The notes: generated from the letters alone by a model not told the origin. A stretch of DNA of 64,000 bases from Phycisphaerales bacterium (GCA_009691805.1 SIAK01000003.1:39520-103519); one strand, 5' to 3'; positions 1 through 10,004 are shown, counted from the first letter of the stretch. A program made the numbers and translations.

Positions 1-1578
1 CTTCGTGCGATAGGTCGATGGATACGTCACGGCGAAGGTGTTGCGAAGACTCCACACACAGCCTGAGAGGAGTTGGCCGCAAGCATGGATTTCGGAACCG
101 CAACTTGAGCAGCCAGTCGCGGAGTATTGGCAGACGTTGTTCGCATCGCGAATACCGGTTGCGCAGGATTGGAAGCCAACACCAAGTTGCGGATTGTCCT
201 TCATCAGCACGCCCATCACATCGCCCATGCCTTCGCCGTACGCGCCTTGACCGGAGCCTGCGACCGCCACGAGGTGGTGGCCATACTCATGGTGCACAAC
301 ATCGCCAAATGCAGTGTTGTTACATCCGCCTCCAGCAGCGTAGAAGTTGATCGAGGAGCCGTCGTAGAACGCGTTGCAGGTTCCTGCGACGCCGACGTTG
401 ATGGCAAAGCCGAGTTGAGTTGCGATGGTGGGGTAACTCGGGCTCACGCTGAGGGTGAGGTCGCGCACGAGATTCGCATGGATGTACGAATTGACTTCCG
501 AGCGAGTGCCTTCCACGGTGTTGGCCGAGTTGTGCATGAAGTCCAACACGCCACCAGCGGAGTTCGTGGTGATCGAACTCTCAGCCCCAGGCACATTGTT
601 CATTGTGAAGTATCGGCCAGAAGTCGTGGAAGTAAACGCGGTGCTTGCGCCAATGATCGCGACGGCAACGCCGTTGACATTTGCATAAATCGTCGACGTT
701 CCGTAGGTGATCTTCGCGTATGGAAGCGCCATCGAGACTTCATTCGCACACGCATCCGCGACCATGTTCTCCGTGCCCATGCCACGCGCATTGATCGTGA
801 GATCAGCGCTGAGGATCATGTTCTCTTGGAAGAGAATGCGTCCGTTTGCAGCATCGACAACGAAGAGGAACTTCTGGTAGCTGGCGCCATCAAAGACGTT
901 GCCGCCTTCCGCGATGAACTTCACCGCGAGCACTGGCTTGGCTGTCTTCGCATCTTCGTAGCCTGCCCAGATCACCATCTCTTGCGCACTGACTGTTGGC
1001 GCTGAGCGGAACTCGTTGAAGGCGTAGCGCGACGCAAGCTTCATGTTGATGCGGCTTGGTGGAACTGGCTTGCTGGTCAAGCTCGCTGCGAAATCGCCGA
1101 GATTCTTGAGCTCGTTGGAGACGAGCACGAGTGGCGAGCCTTCTTCGTTGCGGACTAGGCAGCGCACGGTGGAACGGAACACTGGGACACCCTTGACGAA
1201 TTGCGAATACGAAACGAGTGTGAATTTATCGAGGCCGGTCTCTTCATCGAGCATCAGCGGCTGCAGCGAGTGACCATCTTCGTATTGCCCGATGGCAAGA
1301 AGATCGCCGTACTGCGCACCAAAGATTGGAGCCCACGATTGCAAGAAATTTTCAGCAGACGCCATCGGAGTAGCGCCGTTCGAAAATGCTTCGCCGTAGA
1401 CACGCGTGATCATTCCATCGCGCGAGAAAAATCCTGCTCCAGGATGCGCTTCGATGAACGCGCTCTGTGAAGGTGTCGAGGGTGCAGCGTCGGGACCAGA
1501 AAACGCGCCTGGTACCTGCGAGTAAGCGAACGACGATGCGCAAAGTGCGATGGAGAGCGTCAAACTAGCAATATTCAT
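1..1578 (-). CDS. Secreted M36/fungalysin-like zinc metallopeptidase (C-terminus off the window)
   Basis: The minus-strand frame stays open from the ATG at 1578 to the left edge, giving 526 residues without a stop. The first 20 or so residues form a signal peptide (MNIASLTLSIALCASSFAYS), so the product is exported. Residues about 30-260 resemble the FTP/PepSY-like propeptide of thermolysin-type enzymes. The zinc motif HEYGHH is at residues 430-435, and a downstream GEGMGD (448-453) supplies the third ligand, Glu449, as in fungalysin and thermolysin families. Cysteines cluster after the active site. The C-terminal part, where planctomycete homologues often carry dockerin-like repeats, is missing. 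Family level is fairly sure; substrate is unknown. Confidence 0.85.
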   Translation of the reverse strand, partial: MNIASLTLSIALCASSFAYSQVPGAFSGPDAAPSTPSQSAFIEAHPGAGFFSRDGMITRVYGEAFSNGATPMASAENFLQSWAPIFGAQYGDLLAIGQYEDGHSLQPLMLDEETGLDKFTLVSYSQFVKGVPVFRSTVRCLVRNEEGSPLVLVSNELKNLGDFAASLTSKPVPPSRINMKLASRYAFNEFRSAPTVSAQEMVIWAGYEDAKTAKPVLAVKFIAEGGNVFDGASYQKFLFVVDAANGRILFQENMILSADLTINARGMGTENMVADACANEVSMALPYAKITYGTSTIYANVNGVAVAIIGASTAFTSTTSGRYFTMNNVPGAESSITTNSAGGVLDFMHNSANTVEGTRSEVNSYIHANLVRDLTLSVSPSYPTIATQLGFAINVGVAGTCNAFYDGSSINFYAAGGGCNNTAFGDVVHHEYGHHLVAVAGSGQGAYGEGMGDVMGVLMKDNPQLGVGFQSCATGIRDANNVCQYSATGCSSCGSEIHACGQLLSGCVWSLRNTFAVTYPSTYRTK

Positions 1579-1833
1579 CTGTGCTCCGATGGAGGGGATC
1601 AGACCGAGGAGAGACAACCGACAGCCCAAAGCCTGTGCAGAGAGCATGCATGACCTGTGTATTGTTCCCCAAATTTGAGCTTCCGCGACCAATGTGGAGA
1701 GTATTTAGAGGGAAAATCTGCGCGGAGTTGGGCGAATCGAGGGTGGTCTACGCACGGTTCGCTGTAGGGTTCCCTGACTTCTGAGACAATCTCGTCTCGA
1801 GCTTGTCTAGTTCACAACCGCGTAAATCTTGCT

Positions 1834-2322
1834 ATGGCAGAGCGTAAGGACAAATCTAGGGACCGAGAGCCCGTCATCGAGAACCGAAAAAGTCGGTTCG
1901 ATTACGAAATTTTGGAGACGCTGGAGTGCGGAATCGAGCTTCGCGGCAGTGAAGTGAAGTCTCTCCGGCTTGGACTCGCGAGCCTTGCCGAAGGGTGGGC
2001 GAAGGGCGAACTGACGCCCCCAACGCTCACTCTCATTGGCGTGCACATTGGAGAGTACGGACCTGCGGGCGCGGCGCGACAGCATGAGCCGACACGCGGA
2101 CGACGATTGCTCGCGCATCGACGCGAGATCTTGCGATTGACTGCCGAGGTGAAGATTAAAGGCGGAACGCTCGTGCCGTTGAAGATCTACTGGAAGGGCG
2201 GTCGCGCGAAAGTGCTGATCGGTTTGGGTGTCGGCAGATCGCGCGGCGACAAGCGCGAGTCGATCAAGTCGCGCGAAGACAAGCGTGACATGGATCGCGC
2301 AATGAGTCGTCGTCGAGATTGA
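1834..2322 (+). CDS. smpB: SsrA-binding protein SmpB
   Basis: SmpB binds tmRNA and delivers it to stalled ribosomes for trans-translation in the cytoplasm. The 162-residue length is normal. The family box GSEVKSLR is at residues 38-45 (usually GTEVKSLR), and Glu31 and Gly33 of the oligonucleotide-binding fold are present. The basic tail at about 143-160 (KRESIKSREDKRDM) is the part that enters the mRNA channel. The usual His of the 'RHDY' segment is Phe22 here. It stands alone and converges on the SDR gene 28 bases downstream. No tmRNA gene was seen in the window. Confidence 0.95.
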   Translation: MAERKDKSRDREPVIENRKSRFDYEILETLECGIELRGSEVKSLRLGLASLAEGWAKGELTPPTLTLIGVHIGEYGPAGAARQHEPTRGRRLLAHRREILRLTAEVKIKGGTLVPLKIYWKGGRAKVLIGLGVGRSRGDKRESIKSREDKRDMDRAMSRRRD

Positions 2323-2350
2323 ATGCGCGCGTTGCCGCGTCGAGAAATCG

Positions 2351-3070
2351 TTACGGGCTGTGCATCGGAATGCATTGACCATTGCGCGCGGCATGCACAC
2401 CATCGACGCATGCAAGACACATCGCGGCAACTGTTTCGGGAGGCATTGCTTTCGCGTGAGGAAGCGTGTCGGTCGAAAAAAGCCTGCGTAGCAAGGGTGT
2501 TTCAACGCATCCGAGGTTGAGCGCATACGCAGTGACGCCAATCGCCGCGCCTTCAATCGCAATCGATCGCGCAAAACTATCGAGTGCTGCCTTGCTCGCG
2601 GCATACGCGAGGAATCCTGGAAATGGATCCGTCGATGCGAGTGACGAGATCAGGACAACGCAGCCGCGTTGGTGCGCTTCAAAGTGTGTCCATGCGCGAA
2701 CGATCATGTGCGCGGGACCGATGGTGTTCGTTCGAAACGTCTGCTCGATGAGCGCTGACGAATGTTTCGCGATCGGGCACTGCACTGCGATGCCAGCTGA
2801 AAGCACGAGCGCATCGAGTCGTCCAAACTGCGCGACGGTTTGATCGACAACTTCTGCGGCGCGTTCCGCGTTCGAAACATCTGCTTCGATGCAGAGATGC
2901 GCATCCGCGTCTTGCATCGAGAGTCGCACAGTTTCCAACTTCCCGAGCGTGCTCCCGACGAGCGCGACGCGTCGACCATGCTGGGCAAACAAGCGCGCCG
3001 TTGCAGCGCCGATGCCGCTGCCTGCGCCAGTCACGAGAGCGACGGAGCGTGCATTGTGGGCGTGGACCAT
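2351..3070 (-). CDS. Short-chain dehydrogenase/reductase (SDR)
   Basis: A classical SDR of 239 residues using NAD(P)H; the substrate cannot be read from sequence. The cofactor motif TGAGSGIG is at residues 14-21, and a Ser followed by YAASK gives the catalytic Ser-Tyr-Lys set. The usual NNAG strand motif reads LSAGIA, a mild departure. The start at 3070 (MVHAHNARSV) is chosen because AGGAG lies about 11 bases upstream and the Rossmann strand begins at once; the frame extends further upstream without SDR features. It is the last gene of the rne-dxr-rseP run, 19 bases after rseP, so probably cotranscribed. Confidence 0.85.
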   Translation of the reverse strand: MVHAHNARSVALVTGAGSGIGAATARLFAQHGRRVALVGSTLGKLETVRLSMQDADAHLCIEADVSNAERAAEVVDQTVAQFGRLDALVLSAGIAVQCPIAKHSSALIEQTFRTNTIGPAHMIVRAWTHFEAHQRGCVVLISSLASTDPFPGFLAYAASKAALDSFARSIAIEGAAIGVTAYALNLGCVETPLLRRLFSTDTLPHAKAMPPETVAAMCLACVDGVHAARNGQCIPMHSP

Positions 3071-3089
3071 CGAATGAGTGCTCCTATGT

Positions 3090-5156
3090 TCAAAGTCCCA
3101 AGAGTCGACGCATATCGTTGGCGAAGGTGAAGAGGAACAGCGCTGCGACAAAGATGATCCCGCACAGCACGGCCATCGATTGAAAGCGCACGCTCGGTGC
3201 TTTGCCGCGAATGCCTTCATACAGCGCGAACAGTAGCAATCCACCATCGGCGATCGGAATTGGAAGTGCGTTCACGACCGCGAGGTTTACCGAGAGCAGC
3301 GCGAGGAAGAAGACGAGGTAGGACAACCCTTCGTCCGCCACGCGTGTGCCAACATGCAGAATGCCAATCGGTCCTTGCAATTGCGTTGCGCTCACCGTGC
3401 CGCGCGCGACTCGATCGATCGTTGCAAACACGCTCTTGCCAACAGCGTAGGTTCTCTTAAATCCCATCGAGACTGCGCGGAGCGGATCGCCGTCGGCCGA
3501 GAGCAAAACATATTCAGGATCGAAGTAGTTCGCATCTAAGGGGAAGCGCCAACCGAGCGCCTTCACCTGCGTGAGATCGTCTGCTGACAACTCAAGCAGC
3601 ATCGTGCTCGGGGTCGCGCCTTCGCGTGGATCTTGCACGGTGAGTTGCAACGATGCAGTTCCTGTTGTCGGATCGAGCTCGACGCGGCGAAGCGCTGCGC
3701 GCAAGTCATAGAAACTGGAGATGGATGCGAGGTTGAGTGCGAGTAGTTTTCCGGTGGGCACAATGGCGAGCGAAGCGGCAGGCGTCGCGATTTCGTGCTC
3801 GTCTCGCTTGTCGGTGAGCACGCTTCGTGCGAGAAGCGGAAGATCCCAGGCAGGATGAAGGTACACACCGACCCGTCCGTCGCCGTCGGTGTTCAGGTCG
3901 AGTGCAATTTCTTCCATCGCCCCCGTGCTGTCGAGCGCGCGACGCAAGATTTTCGCGGGAATTTCAGCCTTGGGATGCGCGCGGACATACGCAATGAGAT
4001 CGGATGCCTTCGGTCCCGCGAGATCGCCAATTGAAAGAAACACATCGCCAGGGCGAAGCGTTTCGCTGTTTCTGCTCGAAGGATCGATCGCTTCGACTGC
4101 GCACAGTGGCGCGAGCCCGACGAGACCTTCATCGATGCGAAGTCCGCCGTCGGCGTTGAGTGAACGGAAGCGACTGAACATCGCGCGCGGTTGCAGCGGT
4201 GCTTCGACGCGAGTTCGATCGAGCAAGGTCCAGACCGACGCGAGTGGAGTGCCGTCGCTTGCAGAAGCGATGCGCTGCGCGTCTGCGTAGTTCGCGATCG
4301 TCGCTCCATTGAGCGATTCCAAACGTGCGCCTGGCGTAATCGATGCGGGCAAGCCCGCGCTCAAGAGTGCTGCACGCACAAGCGCGTCAGACTCTTTGAT
4401 CGCGGTGAGGGTCGCGCTTGAAGTAGGCGCGATGCCGAGTGATCTCAGCCCGCTCGCCGCATCCACAGTGGGTTCCACGCTGACCGCAATTGTCTCGCCG
4501 CCCGCGCTTCCACTGCGCGCAAGTGTGAGTGACATCGGCGACTCCGGACGACTCATCGCCGCTGCGATGACGAGATCGTTGAAGGTGTCGATGCGCTCGC
4601 CATCACTGGAAAGAACGCGGTCGCCCGCGCGGATTCCAGCTTTCGCTGCGGCGCCTTCAGGATCAAGCGCGCCGACGATCGGTGCTTCAAAGTTCACGCC
4701 GTGCAGAAATGCGCCGAGAAACAGCACAATGGCGAGCAGAAGATTCGCCGCAATGCCCGCGAGAATAATGACGATGCGCTTTGGAATTGGACAGCCTGCG
4801 AACGAGCGCGGATTGTTGCTCGATTCGACAGGTTGACCGTCCTCTTGTCCGAGCATGCGCACGTATCCGCCGAGTGGGAGCGCGCGAAGTGAGTACTCCG
4901 TCTCGCCAAGTCCGTGCTTTGCAAGTTCTTCGTCGCTGCATTCGATCGGACGCTTGCCGATCTTTGCAACGACGCGCGCGTCGGCGCTGCCGAAACAGCA
5001 GCCCACACCTTTGCGATACGAGACGAGCACTGGACCCATGCCGACAGCAAATCCATCCGCGCGAACTCCAGCCCATTTCGCCGCGGCGAAGTGACCGAGT
5101 TCATGCACAACGATGAGCAAACCGAAGCCGAGAAGAATGAGGAGGAAACTGCCCAA
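3090..5156 (-). CDS. rseP: RseP-like site-2 membrane metalloprotease (M50) with PDZ domains
   Basis: An intramembrane zinc protease that in other bacteria cuts anti-sigma factors or signal peptides. HELGH is at residues 18-22 within the first membrane helix. A second metal-binding segment NALPIPIADGG is near residues 629-639, and two more hydrophobic stretches lie at the C-terminus. One PDZ domain is at about 160-215 and a PDZ-like segment with 'LRPGDVFLSIGD' near 365-420. At 688 residues it is about 240 longer than E. coli RseP, the excess lying between the PDZ region and the last helices. The start is TTG at 5156: no upstream ATG is in frame, and this places HELGH at the normal distance. 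It follows dxr, as in many bacteria. Confidence 0.9.
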   Translation of the reverse strand: MGSFLLILLGFGLLIVVHELGHFAAAKWAGVRADGFAVGMGPVLVSYRKGVGCCFGSADARVVAKIGKRPIECSDEELAKHGLGETEYSLRALPLGGYVRMLGQEDGQPVESSNNPRSFAGCPIPKRIVIILAGIAANLLLAIVLFLGAFLHGVNFEAPIVGALDPEGAAAKAGIRAGDRVLSSDGERIDTFNDLVIAAAMSRPESPMSLTLARSGSAGGETIAVSVEPTVDAASGLRSLGIAPTSSATLTAIKESDALVRAALLSAGLPASITPGARLESLNGATIANYADAQRIASASDGTPLASVWTLLDRTRVEAPLQPRAMFSRFRSLNADGGLRIDEGLVGLAPLCAVEAIDPSSRNSETLRPGDVFLSIGDLAGPKASDLIAYVRAHPKAEIPAKILRRALDSTGAMEEIALDLNTDGDGRVGVYLHPAWDLPLLARSVLTDKRDEHEIATPAASLAIVPTGKLLALNLASISSFYDLRAALRRVELDPTTGTASLQLTVQDPREGATPSTMLLELSADDLTQVKALGWRFPLDANYFDPEYVLLSADGDPLRAVSMGFKRTYAVGKSVFATIDRVARGTVSATQLQGPIGILHVGTRVADEGLSYLVFFLALLSVNLAVVNALPIPIADGGLLLFALYEGIRGKAPSVRFQSMAVLCGIIFVAALFLFTFANDMRRLLGL

Positions 5157-5223
5157 GGGTTACATCTTCGAGAGAGGAGGAGGAGGCGTGAAGGAACGGA
5201 GTGCTGCTCCGTTTGCGATGCAG

Positions 5224-6471
5224 TTACGAACGTGATGGAGTTGCCAACGAGGCGATGAAAGAGGAAGACTGCGCGAGACTCTGTGCGTACAGGCGAGCAC
5301 CCGCGTCCGCTGCGAAGACGTCTTCGAGTGAAAGCGTGGTGGATGCTCGCTTCGAAGCGGGAGCGAATCGTTCGAGCGTTGCTTCCACAATGCGCGTGAT
5401 GTCAAGGAAGCGAATGCGTCGCGCGAGGAATTCTTCGACGGCAATCTCATTAGCTGCGTTGAAGACCGCGCCAGCAGAGCCGCCGCGAACGATGACTTGA
5501 TGCGCGAGCGAGATGGCGCCGAAGCGAGTGTGATCAATCGGCTCGAACTCGAGTGCACGCAGTGCGCTCCAATCGAGTTTCTTTGACGGACCATCAAAGC
5601 GCTGAGGGTCCGTGAGTGCCGCTTGAATCGGCGTGCGCATGTCGGGCGGCGAGAGATGGGCGAGCGTGGATCCGTCGAGAAACTCCACGAATCCATGCAC
5701 AATCGATTGAGGATGCACGATCGCGTCGAGTCGATCACTCTCGAGACCGAAGAGCCAGTGCGCTTCAATCAATTCGAGTGCCTTGTTCATCAACGACGCG
5801 CTATCGACGGTGACTTTCGGTCCCATCGTCCACGTGGGATGGCGGAGCGCATCTTCGATGGTGACGCGCGTGAGTTCCTCTGCGGTCGATTTTCGAAACG
5901 GTCCGCCTGACGCAGTGAGCACGACGCGACGGACATCCGCGAATCCGCGTTCGAAGCGCGATGAGGACTTCAAGCACTGGAACAATGCATTGTGTTCGCT
6001 ATCGATCGGAATGATGCGCGCGTTGTTCCTCGCCGCTTCTGCAATCACAATCGATCCCGCCGCAACGAGGGTCTCCTTGTTCGCAAGCGCGATGTCGCAC
6101 CCTTGCGCGAGCGCGGTCAATGTGGGCGCGATGCCCGCGGCGCCGACGATCGCGACGACGACGAGGTCGCCACGTCGCGCGAGCGCTTGCAGCATCTCAC
6201 AGCTCGCCTGCGCTCCTCGAAAAACGCGGCAATGTGCCGGAAAAACAGCATTGTTCGCGTCGTTGGTGATCGCCACAGCGCTGCACGAAAACTCCTGCGC
6301 CTGAGCAGCGAGCGCATCGGCGTGTCGGTGCGCGCTGAGTCCAATCACTTCAAACGCGGTAGGCGTGCGCGCAACGCCACGCGTGCGTTGCGCGCAAAAA
6401 TCTCGGATGACTTCGAGCGTGTTCTTTCCGATCGATCCTGTCGAACCAAGAATGAACACGCGTCGCTGCAT
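5224..6471 (-). CDS. dxr: 1-deoxy-D-xylulose 5-phosphate reductoisomerase
   Basis: Dxr converts DXP with NADPH to 2-C-methyl-D-erythritol 4-phosphate, the committed step of the non-mevalonate isoprenoid pathway. The NADPH loop GSTGSIG is at residues 9-15. The metal/substrate region is present as DSEHNALFQ, followed by ASGGPF, VDSASLMNKALELIEA and VHPQSIVHGFVEF. Length 415 is close to the usual 390-400; the extra residues are at the C-terminus. Its ATG overlaps the TAA stop of rne by one base (TAATG), so translation is likely coupled. It lies upstream of rseP. Confidence 0.96.
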   Translation of the reverse strand: MQRRVFILGSTGSIGKNTLEVIRDFCAQRTRGVARTPTAFEVIGLSAHRHADALAAQAQEFSCSAVAITNDANNAVFPAHCRVFRGAQASCEMLQALARRGDLVVVAIVGAAGIAPTLTALAQGCDIALANKETLVAAGSIVIAEAARNNARIIPIDSEHNALFQCLKSSSRFERGFADVRRVVLTASGGPFRKSTAEELTRVTIEDALRHPTWTMGPKVTVDSASLMNKALELIEAHWLFGLESDRLDAIVHPQSIVHGFVEFLDGSTLAHLSPPDMRTPIQAALTDPQRFDGPSKKLDWSALRALEFEPIDHTRFGAISLAHQVIVRGGSAGAVFNAANEIAVEEFLARRIRFLDITRIVEATLERFAPASKRASTTLSLEDVFAADAGARLYAQSLAQSSSFIASLATPSRS

Positions 6472-9400
6472 TAGCGATCGTCACCCTTCGGCCGCTCGCC
6501 TGGTGCGAGTTTCCGATTGCGTGCGTAGAGTCCGCGCTTGGCTGGCGCTGCTGCCGCTGCCGCAGACGCTGGAGGTGGTGCTGGAGCAGGTGACGATGCG
6601 CGAGGTGGAGGCGTTGGACGATCTTTGGGCGCTGCGCCACGATCTTCACGCGGCGAACGTTGTTCATCTCCGCTTCCGCCACGACCACCTCGGCCACCAC
6701 GACCGCGTCGATTTCGACCTCGTCGCGCGCCTGCATGACCGCCGCCTTCACTCTCGGGCGGAGTCGCCTGCTTGGGCGCAGCGCTTTCGCCTGCTTCCGC
6801 TTGTGGTTGATCCGCAGAGGCGCCCGCTTCCGGTCGCTCGCCGTCGCGTGAACGACCACGTCCGCCCCGTCGACGTCGACGCTTGCGAGCGCCGCCCTCT
6901 GCGCCATCCGTTGGTGCATCGCTCGACGCATCGGCACCAGAAGATGATGCATCGTTCTCGCCTTTAGTCGGCGGCGCATTGCTTGCGCTTGGTGCGCCGC
7001 TTGGCTCATCGTTTCGATCTCGTCGACCGCGTCGACGACCTCGTCGCTTGCGCCCGCCCTGAGCAGAACCTTGCTCGGGACCCGCATCATCACGGTCATC
7101 ACCATTCTGTGCTGCAATTCCCGCAATTTTCGGCTGTTGCTGCTGAGGATGACGCGCAGCGAACTCCGCATCGACTGCGGCGAGTTCTTCTTCCGTCAAT
7201 GCCTCCAACCGCTCCGCATCAGGCTCAGGCATGGGCAACGCGCCGTAATGCGTGCGAATTGAATCCGCCTCCGCACCAGTGAGCTTTGTCATGTGGCTCT
7301 TCTTGCCAAGACCAATCTCAAGGCAGAGCGCGAGCACGTCCTTACTTGCCTGCGTGAGTTCCTTCGCAAGTTCGAAGACCTTGACGACATCACTCGTTGA
7401 GCGGAGCGCGAGCGCTTCTCCAACCGCTCGTTGATGCGCACGCATGCGAGCCGCAGCGCGTGCTTCGGCAAGCGCACGCTCGTGTTCGGCGAGTTCTTCG
7501 CGTGAGGCGCGTTCCTTCGCTTCACGTCGAGCACGCGCTTCAACCTCTGCGCGCGCTGTCGCTTCTTGTCCACGCTTGATCGCGTCGCGCTTGAGTGCTT
7601 CCGCGACGGTCGGCTCTGCGGCATCAAGATCAGGAAGATCATCGAACGTTCCTGCAAGAATGAGCGCAGTGGCATCCGCAGGCGCTGGCTTTCGTCGTCG
7701 TCGTCGACGACGGCGACCTCCACCTTCGCCTGGCTCGCTCTCTTCCATCTCGTCGCCTTCAGCGTCGTCGCTTGCGGCGAGCGCCGCAGGAAGTTTCGAA
7801 ATCGTTGGTCGATCGAGTCGCGGCATGCGATCGAGTTCGAGATCCGTATCTCGATCGTCGTACGCGTAGAAGTCCGCGCGATCAGGCGGAATGGCATCGC
7901 TGATGCGCACAGAAACAGACTTGCCAAACTCGTCTTCAATCTCTACCAGCGCGCGGCGCTTCGTGGAAAGCATCGTTGCAGCGACGCGGCTTCCAACGAC
8001 AATCTCGACCCGTCGAACGCGATCAAGATCCAAGATCGCCGCGAGCCGACGCATCGCATCGCTCGCGACTGCTTCGGGATTGCGGAGCTCGCCCGTGCCC
8101 GCGCATGCGGGACAATCGTGATAGTGCGTCTTGCGCATGCTTGGTCGCATGCGTTGGCGCGTCAGTTCAAGGATGCCGAATTCAGAGATCGGCGCGACGG
8201 TGTACTTCGCGCGGTCCTTGCGAAGGTTCGTTCGCACACGCTCTTCGATATCGCGTCGGTGCTTGGGCGACCGCATGTCGATGAGATCCGCCACGACGAG
8301 TCCACCCAAATCGCGGAGGCGCAACTGACGGCAGATTTCGTCGACAGCTTCCGCGTTCGTGTTGAATGCGTTCGTTTCTGAATCCCGTGCCGAACGCGAT
8401 CGTCCGCTGTTCACGTCGATGGCGACGAGTGCTTCGGTTTGATCGAAGACGAGCGCGCCGCCGGAGGGCAGGGGCACTTCGCGGGAGTGAATGAGATCAA
8501 TCTGTCGTTCGATATCAAACGCGTAGAAGAGCGGCGTGCTGCGATCCCAGTAACGAAGCAATTCGCTCGCGCGAGGTGCGACGACTTCAAGGAAGGCTTT
8601 CGCGCGGCGGAATGCGCTTTCGCTATCGACGATGATGGCTTCGACATCGCCGTCAATGCCGTCACGAATCGTGCGCAAGAGCACGTCGCCTTCTGCATAC
8701 AACTGGCAAGGCGCACCCACTGCGTGCATGCGTTTCTCCAACTGCTGCCAAAGTCGCGTGAGGTACTGCGCGTCGCGCATGAGCTCGGTGCGAGTGGCAT
8801 CGAATCCTGCGGTGCGCAGAATGAATCCGAATCCTTCTTGCAATTCGAGCGAGTCGAGAATCTTGCGCATCGCGCGCCTTTGATCCTCGTCATCAACCTT
8901 TCGGCTCACGCCGATGTTGTCCATGTCGGGCATCATCACGAGCAAGCGTCCGGGCAAGGAGAGGTAACTCGTGACGGTTGGTCCCTTCGAACCGAGACCT
9001 TCCTTGAGGACTTGCACAAGAATTTCTTGTCCACGCTTGAGCGCGTGCTGCATCATCGGTCGATCGTGCCGCGGAATCTTTCGCCCAACTTTTTCCGTGC
9101 GCTCTTCGCCAGGAAAATATTTCGGGTGCAGATCACTGACGTGGAGGAATCCGTTGGCGCCTTCGCCGAAGTCGACGAATGCCGCTTGAATTGCAGGCTC
9201 GACGTTGAGGACACGCGCTTTGTAGATGCTGCCAACGTTGGTTGCAGTGGCGGCGCGCTCCGAGAAATACTGCGCGAGCGTGTTGTTCTCGATGATCGCG
9301 ATGCGCATCTCTTCGCCGGGATTGTCATTCACAAGAATGAGAACCTTGGGCTTAGGTGCTGCGCGACGCCGCGGAGCGTCACTCGCATCTTCATCGTGCG

Positions 9401-10004
9401 TTTCAGTCTGCACTGCAGGACGCGCGGCAGCAGTGGGACGACCACCTTCCGTTGCAGGCGCGCCGTCCTTTTCTCGCTCTGGACGTCGACCACGTCCACC
9501 ACGACGCCGACGTCGACGCTTGCCATCTGTCGCCGCATCCGTCGCGCCTTCAACAGTCGCAGCGGACGCATCCACTTCCGTCAATTCGTCGGTTGCGGCA
9601 TCGTCAAGCTCGCTGCCTTCTGCGTTGTCGTCGTTTTCATCTTCCGCTGCGTCATGCTCATCGAGGAGATCGTGCGTTGTTTCGTCGGACACATCCGCGT
9701 CCTCCGCATCTTCCGTCGCTTCAGCGCGGAACGCAGTCGCGGCAGATTCCCATGCTTCGAGATTCCACTCATGCGCGGGCGGTTCATCGAGAAGCGCTGG
9801 GCTTGCGCCGGTCCACTCCGATGGATGTGCATCGCTCACTTCCGCATCATCAAGTTCAGGGACTCCAGCTTCCGCCAAAAATTCTTCAACGCGTTCTTCT
9901 GCGCGTTTTTCGTCGCGTTCTCCTGCAACATCAGCTGCATCGATCTCGCGTTGTGTCTTGCTGCTGTTCTCTCGGGACTTTCCGTCGTTTTCGTACTCTG
10001 TCAT
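6471..10004 (-). CDS. rne: Ribonuclease E/G with acidic N-terminal and Arg/Gly-rich C-terminal extensions
   Basis: An RNase E/G family endoribonuclease for mRNA decay and rRNA processing. Residues 1-220 are acidic low complexity. An S1 domain starts near 256 (GSIYKARVLNVEPAIQAAF). The catalytic core includes DVNSGRS near 527, and the zinc link CPAC appears near 635. A coiled Glu/Arg/Ala-rich stretch at about 800-865 precedes a segment at 872-922 resembling the N-terminal domain of initiation factor IF-2 (VFELAKEL...KKSHMTKL). The last 200 residues are RG/RR-rich with Ala/Pro linkers and probably bind RNA or partner proteins. The start has a good Shine-Dalgarno (GAAGGAAGG). At 1177 residues it is long, as in high-GC bacteria with tailed RNase E. 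Confidence 0.93.
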   Translation of the reverse strand: MTEYENDGKSRENSSKTQREIDAADVAGERDEKRAEERVEEFLAEAGVPELDDAEVSDAHPSEWTGASPALLDEPPAHEWNLEAWESAATAFRAEATEDAEDADVSDETTHDLLDEHDAAEDENDDNAEGSELDDAATDELTEVDASAATVEGATDAATDGKRRRRRRGGRGRRPEREKDGAPATEGGRPTAAARPAVQTETHDEDASDAPRRRAAPKPKVLILVNDNPGEEMRIAIIENNTLAQYFSERAATATNVGSIYKARVLNVEPAIQAAFVDFGEGANGFLHVSDLHPKYFPGEERTEKVGRKIPRHDRPMMQHALKRGQEILVQVLKEGLGSKGPTVTSYLSLPGRLLVMMPDMDNIGVSRKVDDEDQRRAMRKILDSLELQEGFGFILRTAGFDATRTELMRDAQYLTRLWQQLEKRMHAVGAPCQLYAEGDVLLRTIRDGIDGDVEAIIVDSESAFRRAKAFLEVVAPRASELLRYWDRSTPLFYAFDIERQIDLIHSREVPLPSGGALVFDQTEALVAIDVNSGRSRSARDSETNAFNTNAEAVDEICRQLRLRDLGGLVVADLIDMRSPKHRRDIEERVRTNLRKDRAKYTVAPISEFGILELTRQRMRPSMRKTHYHDCPACAGTGELRNPEAVASDAMRRLAAILDLDRVRRVEIVVGSRVAATMLSTKRRALVEIEDEFGKSVSVRISDAIPPDRADFYAYDDRDTDLELDRMPRLDRPTISKLPAALAASDDAEGDEMEESEPGEGGGRRRRRRRRKPAPADATALILAGTFDDLPDLDAAEPTVAEALKRDAIKRGQEATARAEVEARARREAKERASREELAEHERALAEARAAARMRAHQRAVGEALALRSTSDVVKVFELAKELTQASKDVLALCLEIGLGKKSHMTKLTGAEADSIRTHYGALPMPEPDAERLEALTEEELAAVDAEFAARHPQQQQPKIAGIAAQNGDDRDDAGPEQGSAQGGRKRRGRRRGRRDRNDEPSGAPSASNAPPTKGENDASSSGADASSDAPTDGAEGGARKRRRRRGGRGRSRDGERPEAGASADQPQAEAGESAAPKQATPPESEGGGHAGARRGRNRRGRGGRGGRGGSGDEQRSPREDRGAAPKDRPTPPPRASSPAPAPPPASAAAAAAPAKRGLYARNRKLAPGERPKGDDR

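Noticed and set aside
127..1005. Open frame of 292 codons on the plus strand
   Set aside because: It is antisense to the M36 peptidase, whose signal peptide and HEYGHH site are clear.
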